Part shown: positions 57,995 through 64,000 of the stretch, one piece after another
Layout: the number at the start of each line of letters is the position of its first letter
Numbering within the stretch: the first letter of the stretch is position 1
Assembly: GCA_016208085.1 (NCBI GenBank)
Contig: JACQYT010000092.1
Span: forward strand, 40,404 to 104,403
Length of the DNA stretch: 64,000 nt
Direction: 5' to 3'
DNA from: Elusimicrobiota bacterium
GTDB taxonomy: Bacteria > Elusimicrobiota > Elusimicrobia > Elusimicrobiales > UBA9959
The notes under the pieces: model-generated
What the model was told of the DNA's origin: nothing
Database searches by the model: none
Seen by the model: the letters and a program-made list of their open reading frames with translations, nothing else
Translations under genes and position numbers: made by a program

Positions 57995-60900
57995 ATGCTT
58001 TTCAAACCGGAGAGTGTAAGCCATGAACGCTTACGCGCTCCGGTATTTATTTTGCTTTTGTGCTGTTTATCCGTCCGGGTGAACGCACAGTCCGATACTA
58101 CCCCTCCGGTGAGCGTGCTGGAACTGGGCGGGGCGCGTTACCATGACGGCGGCAAGGATTTTATATCGGTTTCAAGCGGCTATGTGAAGCTGATTTCCAC
58201 CGACGACTTGTCGGGAGTGAGCGCGGTCTATTATAAAATAGACCCCTCCACGGCTATTCTCTCAGCCGGGCTTAAACCGAATACCACGGCGTTATTCAAT
58301 GTCTACACAGACCCGTTCTCCCTGCAGGAAGGCTCACGAACGGTGGCATTCGGCGCAATGGACAATGCCGGCAATTATGAGCAGTTGAAATCCAGCACAA
58401 TTTATGCCGACGGCGCTCCGCCTGATACGCAGGCCTCGGTCCTGGGCCTGGGACTGGTAGACGGAACTACTGCATATATGGCCGCCGGGGATTCCATAAC
58501 GCTGACGGCTTTCGACCCCGTTTCCAGCGGCGTGGCCTCCGGTGTGGCCGATATCCATTATATTATGGATCCGCTGCCGGGAGGATGCACGGCGCAGCCG
58601 ACATTTACCGGCCCGCCCGGAACCTGCGATAATCCGCGCTATTCCGGACCCTTCAGCGTCGGCCCCGGAACCCATACCATTCTTTACACCTCCATTGACC
58701 ATGTAGGCAATAAAAAGCCGATGGATATTTTATACGCCGGGCCGCCCCAAGCCGGTTCTATTTCGGGGAATATTTTATATGATAGTACTCCGCCCCCTAC
58801 TGTAAAATATATAGTCGCTGTTTCTACCGACCCGCATTTTCAGGGGATAGCGTCTTCCGGCGTATACACCTCCTCCGGCGCTTATACTCTTCCCAATCTG
58901 CCTGCCCTGACCACAGGGTATGTTATGGCATCTCTTGATGTTAATAAAAACAAACGTGTGGATTTCGACAGCATGGAACCTATGGGCGGGTGGCAGCTGC
59001 CCAATACAGTCTATCCCGAAACCAGCGCAAGCGAGCCTTTATTTCTGCACTCCAAAGAATCCGCAGACGGCATAGATGTCCACATCTACGACAGGGGAAC
59101 CTTCATCGGCACGGTCACCGTGATAAGCGCGGTATCCGGCCCTTTGATAATAACGGCGCAGTCCACCCCGTCCGCCTCCGGCTACGGCGCCTTCAGATAC
59201 GAGCACCGGTTCAACGGAGAGATATCCAGCGCAGCTTACAGGTTTTATCCGGCTGTGACAGGCAATTCGTACGCTATCAAAGCCTGCCTCGACCTTGACC
59301 TTGACGGGAACTGCGGCGCCGGCGACATCTCCGGCGAATACGCAAATCCGGTCTTCCCGATAGCCGTCTCTACAATCCCGGACCTGAACATAACCATCAT
59401 CGGCGTTCCCCATGCTCCCGCCTGGCTGACCGGAACGGCTGTATCCGTCTCCAGCATAAGCTGGACCTGGCAGATCATACCCGAAGCGACCGGCTACGCC
59501 GTTTATTCCGTTGCCGATGGGTTTATATCTTCCGCTACATCCGCTGCGTATGAACTTTCCGGCCTTGGAACCAATTCCCAAAATTCCGTATGCGTCAAAG
59601 CGTACAACAACGTGGGCGCAAGCACGGCAACCTGTTCCATGCCGGTCTACACGCTTGCGGCAGTTCCCGGCGTTCCCGAAATAGTTTCAGTCTCCTCATA
59701 TAGTCTCACCGTAAAATGGAGCGCCGAGGGCAACCCGGCCGGAACGCTCTACGAGTTGAACAGTTCCACCACCGATAATTTCCAAAGTGGCAGTTCCACC
59801 TCCGTAATAGTCGGCTCGGGAATGGGTACAAACCTCCCTGACCTTTCCGCCGCGACGACTTATTACATGCGGGTACGGGCCATAAACGGCGATTCCATAC
59901 CGTCTGTATATTCCGCTTCCGCGTCCACAAGAACTTTCGCCGCGCCGCCGGGTGCGCCCATAAACCCGGCCGCCGTATTCAGCGCGGCCTCAAAAAAAGT
60001 ATCGCTTTTCTGGTCCGCCGCGCTTTCCGGGACCCCGGCTGTTTCCTTCCGCATTTACAGGGCGGCCGAGCCTGACCCGGGCTCATTTCTCTCCGTAGGG
60101 ACCGTGGCGGAGACCTGGTTTGAGGATAGTATTCCACTACAATACTCCTCCACTTATTATTACCGCGTTACGGCCCTCAATTCCGACGGCCTTGAAAGCG
60201 GTTTTTCGCAGACCGTCTCCACCGCCGCCGACGTAATTGCGCCGGGGAACATGACCGACCTTAAAGTGATTTCAACGGATTCAGCCACAGGTAAAATCAC
60301 CCTTTCCTGGACTGCGCCGTGGGAGGACTGGGGACTGGACCGCTATATCATCAAAGCCGCGACGAACGTCTGGAGCGATGCCTATTGGGACAAGGCGCAG
60401 CCGCTTGCGGAAGTCGCCGCCTCCACCGGCTCCGGCGGGAGGGAAACCTTTGTCCTAACGCTGGCCTCCACGGACGTCGTCCGATATGTGGCCCTGAAAG
60501 CCGTTGACAATTTCGGCAACCAGTCCGTAATGTCCAACCTGGCCGTGGCCGACTTTGAGCCGCCCGCCCTTGACGTGACTTGCGCTGTCCCGGCGGATTC
60601 CATAGTGGGCAGGCCTTTCGGCGTCACCATCGCCGCGCAGGACAATTATTCTCTGTCCCGCGTGCAATATCTGGCTGACGGCTTAACGGTGAGCACGGGT
60701 TTCCCGCAGACCCCTTCTCTGAACGTTTATTACACCTGGGATATAACCGATTATTCGGACGGCTATCATGTTTTTTCCGTAAGGGTTGAGGATTACAGCG
60801 GCAATACAAAGCAGTGGGACCTGCCCGTTACCGTCAATTATGTCCCTCCAGCCGCGCCTGTAATAACTTCCCCGGCCGACGGAACCCATATATCCACTAC

Positions 60901-63900
60901 GACGATTTTTATTTCCGGCAGCGCTGAGCCGGAAACTTATGTCGTTATATTCGCCGGCGACGTTTTCATGGCCTCTCTGGATGCGTATTCGGGTTCCTTC
61001 GAAACGCAAATAACGCTGTCCGGCGACGGGACTTTCCCCATAACCGCCCAGGCTGCGGACAAAAAAGGCGCAAGCCCGCGCTCAAAGCCCGTTTCAGTCA
61101 TTGTGGACACCGGCGCGCCCAATCCGCCACGGAACCTTTCCGCCGGCTCGGCTGCGGGCGGCGCGGTCGCGCTTCTGTGGTCCCTGCCGGAGGGGGAAAC
61201 GCCCGTTTCATACAATATATACCGTTCCACGGCTGAGACCGGACTTTCCGTCATGGTGGATTCCGCCTCCCTCAGGACGGCCCTCGGCATAACCGCTCTT
61301 AAATACACCGATTATCCGCCCTCAGACGGCATATACTATTACGGCGCAGCCTCGGTGGACGCGGCGGGCAACGAAAGCGGGCTCTCAAACATCTCCGCCG
61401 CTGTTTCCGACAGGGTCCCTCCTTCAGCCTCGGTGGCCGTTTCCTCAGTCCCGCCGCTCGGCGCGGGCTCATACGGCGTGACGGCGACCGTATCGGAGAC
61501 CCTCGCCTACGCGCCCTATCTGACCTTCACGCCTTACGGCCAGTCCCCGGTCCAGGTATATCTGACGCCGGAAAGCGCGCTTGTCTGGCACGGAACTTTC
61601 ACTGTTACGGCCGACATGGCCTCCGGCGCGGGCAGATTCTCGTTCGGCGGGACGGACCTTTCCGGCAATACCGGCGGGCCGGTTACGTCCGGCCAAACGC
61701 TTGACCTTGAAACCGACGGCCCGACGGCGCGCTTGAGCCTTGCCTCCGCAAAACCCGCGCTTAAAACCGGAACCTACGCGCTAAACCTGAGTCTGAACAA
61801 GCCCGCGCGTGAAACGCCCGCTCTTTCATATCTAACCCAATCCGGCTCAACCGAAACAATCTCCCTTTCCTCTTCAACGGACGCCGCGGCGTGGACCGGC
61901 GCGATAAGCATAGATACGGCCGCCGGCGAAGGCACCCATAATTTCAGTTATCGGGCCTACGACAGGCTGGGCAATAAGGGGGAACTGCTTTCGGGGACGA
62001 CGTATTTCATTGTGGACACCATAGCGCCGGACAAGCCTCTCTCGCTTAACGGCCTGCCGGGCGCAGGCGGCGCGGTCAATTTAAGCTGGTCCGCCCCGGC
62101 GGGCGAAAAACCCTCGGCTTATTGCCTCTACAGGGATTCCCAGCCGGTGACATGCGACATTGTTCCCAATCCGGCCGATTTCACCGGCTTTTATGCTGAC
62201 ACGCCTTCTGAAGGCTCATATACTTACGCTGTTACGGCTCTTGACGCGGCGGGCAATGAAAGCGCCCTCTCGGACGCCTTTAATATCACTTCCGATTCCA
62301 CTCCGCCTGCCCCTGCTGTAATAACAGCATACAACGCGCTTGTTGAATTAACATGGGAGCCCGGCCCCGGCGAAATACCGGCCAGATACAGGCTTTACCG
62401 CTCCACTTACGTGTTGACAAGCGCAATCGGGATTCCTTACAGGGTTATAATTGGAACCTCTGCGCAGGATTCTCCTGAATCAGACGGCATATATTACTAC
62501 CATGTCGTTGCTCTTGATTCAGCCGGAAATGAAAGCGGTCTTTCCAATCCGGCGGAAATTCAGTATGACGGAGCCGCTCCCGTCATAACCATCTCAGGCG
62601 TTGAAAATAACGCATATTATAATTCAAGCGCGCGTCCGGATATAAACATAATGGATTTATCCCTCTCAGTTTCAACCATAACCCTCAATGCTTCCCCGTT
62701 TGTTTCAGGCTCAACCGTCAGCGCTGAAGGCAGTTATACTCTGGCGGTTGCAGCCTCGGATATTTCCGGCCATTCCTTGCAGAAAAGCCTCGCATTTACC
62801 ATAGATAAAACCAGTCCGGCCTTAGCCGTTTCCGGCATCCAAAACAATGGCTATTATGAGGCTGCCGTCGTCCCCGTCATAAACGTCTCCGACCTGAATC
62901 TCTCCACCGTGACTGCCGCGCTCAACGGCTTGCCGTTCGTCTCCGGCAGTTCCGTATCCGCCGGCGGCTCATATGAACTGGCGGCGCTGGCGCGGGACAA
63001 GGCCGGAAACGTCTCAACCCTGTCAATTTCCTTTACCGTAAATCCTCCGCCCGCAAAACCGAAGAATCTTTCGGTAACGATAGAGGACGGCAAAACAGCC
63101 GTTCTCAAATGGGAAAGTCCGGCCGACGGCCTGCTCCTTTATAAGGTATATAAAGACGGCCTTTATATAGGCCCGGCGCAGACAACGGATCTTTCATTCA
63201 GGGACACGGGCTATTGCGCTTCCGGGCTGCGGGTCTATGAGGTGTCGGCTATAGACTCCAAAGGACGGGAGGGTGAAAAGGCTCGCGCCGAGATTCCGCA
63301 GGTTTCCGTTGAATTGTCAGGCTACGGCACCATCGGCTCCCTGCCTTCTTCACCCTCTCCCTTGACGGGGGAGGGCGGGGGTGGGGGTGCGGAAGCGTTA
63401 AACAGAGGTTTTTTTGATTTCATACGCCTGAAAATAACCAACAACGGCGCGCAGGCAGTTTCGGCGGGGCCGCTCGCGGTCTATCTGGCCGGGAATATTT
63501 CCGGTGAAGCCCCGGCCGTTGATATCCCGGCCGGTTCGTTTGCCGAGGTCTCAGCCGCTGTTTATATTAGCGCCTCTTTGCCAGCCTCTATTTCTGCCCG
63601 GGCCGTTTTGACATTTCCGCCGGACTCCCCTCTTTTTGAAAGAGGGGCAGGGGGAGATTTGAACATAGTCCAAAACTTGATGCTCAATGTCCGCGATCCA
63701 AAGGAGCCCATTGTTGAGGTTTACCCGGAAGCGTTGGTGCGCGGCGCGTATTCAAACGTGCGGCTTAAATTCAACAACCGGGGCTCGGCCTCGCTGGATG
63801 TAATTACAGCGCGTTTGTCCGGTTCAAAGCAGATTCCATCAAAAGCCGTTGCGGTGGAACTTAAAACTCAGGCCGGGTTGCTGCTTTCACGGGCGGAACT

Positions 63901-64000
63901 TACGCAGACTGTCGGCGCGAATATAGCGCTTGTGAACGGCGAGCAGCTTTATTTCGTAAGCATCCCCGGCGGCGGCAGTTTCACCTTCGACCCGGTCAGG
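57995..64000 (+). CDS. Giant exported protein with fibronectin type III / Ig-like repeats; open at window end
   Basis: Signal peptide MLFKPESVSHERLRAPVFILLLCCLSVRVNAQ; repeated DGIYYYGAASVDAAGNESGLSN / EGSYTYAVTALDAAGNESALSD / DGIYYYHVVALDSAGNESGLSN; missing from the ORF track presumably because there is no stop before 64000. Confidence 0.85.
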   Translation, partial: MLFKPESVSHERLRAPVFILLLCCLSVRVNAQSDTTPPVSVLELGGARYHDGGKDFISVSSGYVKLISTDDLSGVSAVYYKIDPSTAILSAGLKPNTTALFNVYTDPFSLQEGSRTVAFGAMDNAGNYEQLKSSTIYADGAPPDTQASVLGLGLVDGTTAYMAAGDSITLTAFDPVSSGVASGVADIHYIMDPLPGGCTAQPTFTGPPGTCDNPRYSGPFSVGPGTHTILYTSIDHVGNKKPMDILYAGPPQAGSISGNILYDSTPPPTVKYIVAVSTDPHFQGIASSGVYTSSGAYTLPNLPALTTGYVMASLDVNKNKRVDFDSMEPMGGWQLPNTVYPETSASEPLFLHSKESADGIDVHIYDRGTFIGTVTVISAVSGPLIITAQSTPSASGYGAFRYEHRFNGEISSAAYRFYPAVTGNSYAIKACLDLDLDGNCGAGDISGEYANPVFPIAVSTIPDLNITIIGVPHAPAWLTGTAVSVSSISWTWQIIPEATGYAVYSVADGFISSATSAAYELSGLGTNSQNSVCVKAYNNVGASTATCSMPVYTLAAVPGVPEIVSVSSYSLTVKWSAEGNPAGTLYELNSSTTDNFQSGSSTSVIVGSGMGTNLPDLSAATTYYMRVRAINGDSIPSVYSASASTRTFAAPPGAPINPAAVFSAASKKVSLFWSAALSGTPAVSFRIYRAAEPDPGSFLSVGTVAETWFEDSIPLQYSSTYYYRVTALNSDGLESGFSQTVSTAADVIAPGNMTDLKVISTDSATGKITLSWTAPWEDWGLDRYIIKAATNVWSDAYWDKAQPLAEVAASTGSGGRETFVLTLASTDVVRYVALKAVDNFGNQSVMSNLAVADFEPPALDVTCAVPADSIVGRPFGVTIAAQDNYSLSRVQYLADGLTVSTGFPQTPSLNVYYTWDITDYSDGYHVFSVRVEDYSGNTKQWDLPVTVNYVPPAAPVITSPADGTHISTTTIFISGSAEPETYVVIFAGDVFMASLDAYSGSFETQITLSGDGTFPITAQAADKKGASPRSKPVSVIVDTGAPNPPRNLSAGSAAGGAVALLWSLPEGETPVSYNIYRSTAETGLSVMVDSASLRTALGITALKYTDYPPSDGIYYYGAASVDAAGNESGLSNISAAVSDRVPPSASVAVSSVPPLGAGSYGVTATVSETLAYAPYLTFTPYGQSPVQVYLTPESALVWHGTFTVTADMASGAGRFSFGGTDLSGNTGGPVTSGQTLDLETDGPTARLSLASAKPALKTGTYALNLSLNKPARETPALSYLTQSGSTETISLSSSTDAAAWTGAISIDTAAGEGTHNFSYRAYDRLGNKGELLSGTTYFIVDTIAPDKPLSLNGLPGAGGAVNLSWSAPAGEKPSAYCLYRDSQPVTCDIVPNPADFTGFYADTPSEGSYTYAVTALDAAGNESALSDAFNITSDSTPPAPAVITAYNALVELTWEPGPGEIPARYRLYRSTYVLTSAIGIPYRVIIGTSAQDSPESDGIYYYHVVALDSAGNESGLSNPAEIQYDGAAPVITISGVENNAYYNSSARPDINIMDLSLSVSTITLNASPFVSGSTVSAEGSYTLAVAASDISGHSLQKSLAFTIDKTSPALAVSGIQNNGYYEAAVVPVINVSDLNLSTVTAALNGLPFVSGSSVSAGGSYELAALARDKAGNVSTLSISFTVNPPPAKPKNLSVTIEDGKTAVLKWESPADGLLLYKVYKDGLYIGPAQTTDLSFRDTGYCASGLRVYEVSAIDSKGREGEKARAEIPQVSVELSGYGTIGSLPSSPSPLTGEGGGGGAEALNRGFFDFIRLKITNNGAQAVSAGPLAVYLAGNISGEAPAVDIPAGSFAEVSAAVYISASLPASISARAVLTFPPDSPLFERGAGGDLNIVQNLMLNVRDPKEPIVEVYPEALVRGAYSNVRLKFNNRGSASLDVITARLSGSKQIPSKAVAVELKTQAGLLLSRAELTQTVGANIALVNGEQLYFVSIPGGGSFTFDPVR

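Overview
Chromosomal window from a Gram-negative bacterium; phylum cannot be fixed from sequence alone. The left part holds topA (3' end), xerC and dacB, then a complete type I-E CRISPR-Cas operon (cas3-cas8e-cse2-cas7e-cas5e-cas6e-[Bro-N gene]-cas1-cas2) ending in a two-repeat, one-spacer array. The rest includes a macAB-tolC-type efflux cluster, murQ, ndk, lysS, lolCD-like genes, an alpha-amylase, a HigBA-type TA locus, a TCA/acetate block (ackA, gltA, acn, icd, maeB with PTA domain), ftcD, an acyl-CoA dehydrogenase, a sensor kinase, a CHASE2-cyclase, a macro-domain protein, a DnaQ-like exonuclease and the first ~2000 codons of a giant fibronectin-III/Ig-like surface protein. Two signals stand out. 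(1) A Bro-N/DinD-like phage-antirepressor-type gene is translationally coupled inside the cas operon between cas6e and cas1, and a probable ORF6N-protein remnant lies upstream of cas3. (2) Gene boundaries are crowded with palindromic and inverted tandem-repeat elements. These often contain the stop codon of the upstream gene, occupy the ribosome-binding region or N-terminus of the downstream gene, or are translated in frame. A RAYT (REP-associated transposase) remnant is also present. All calls are by eye from sequence and translation; no database search was run.
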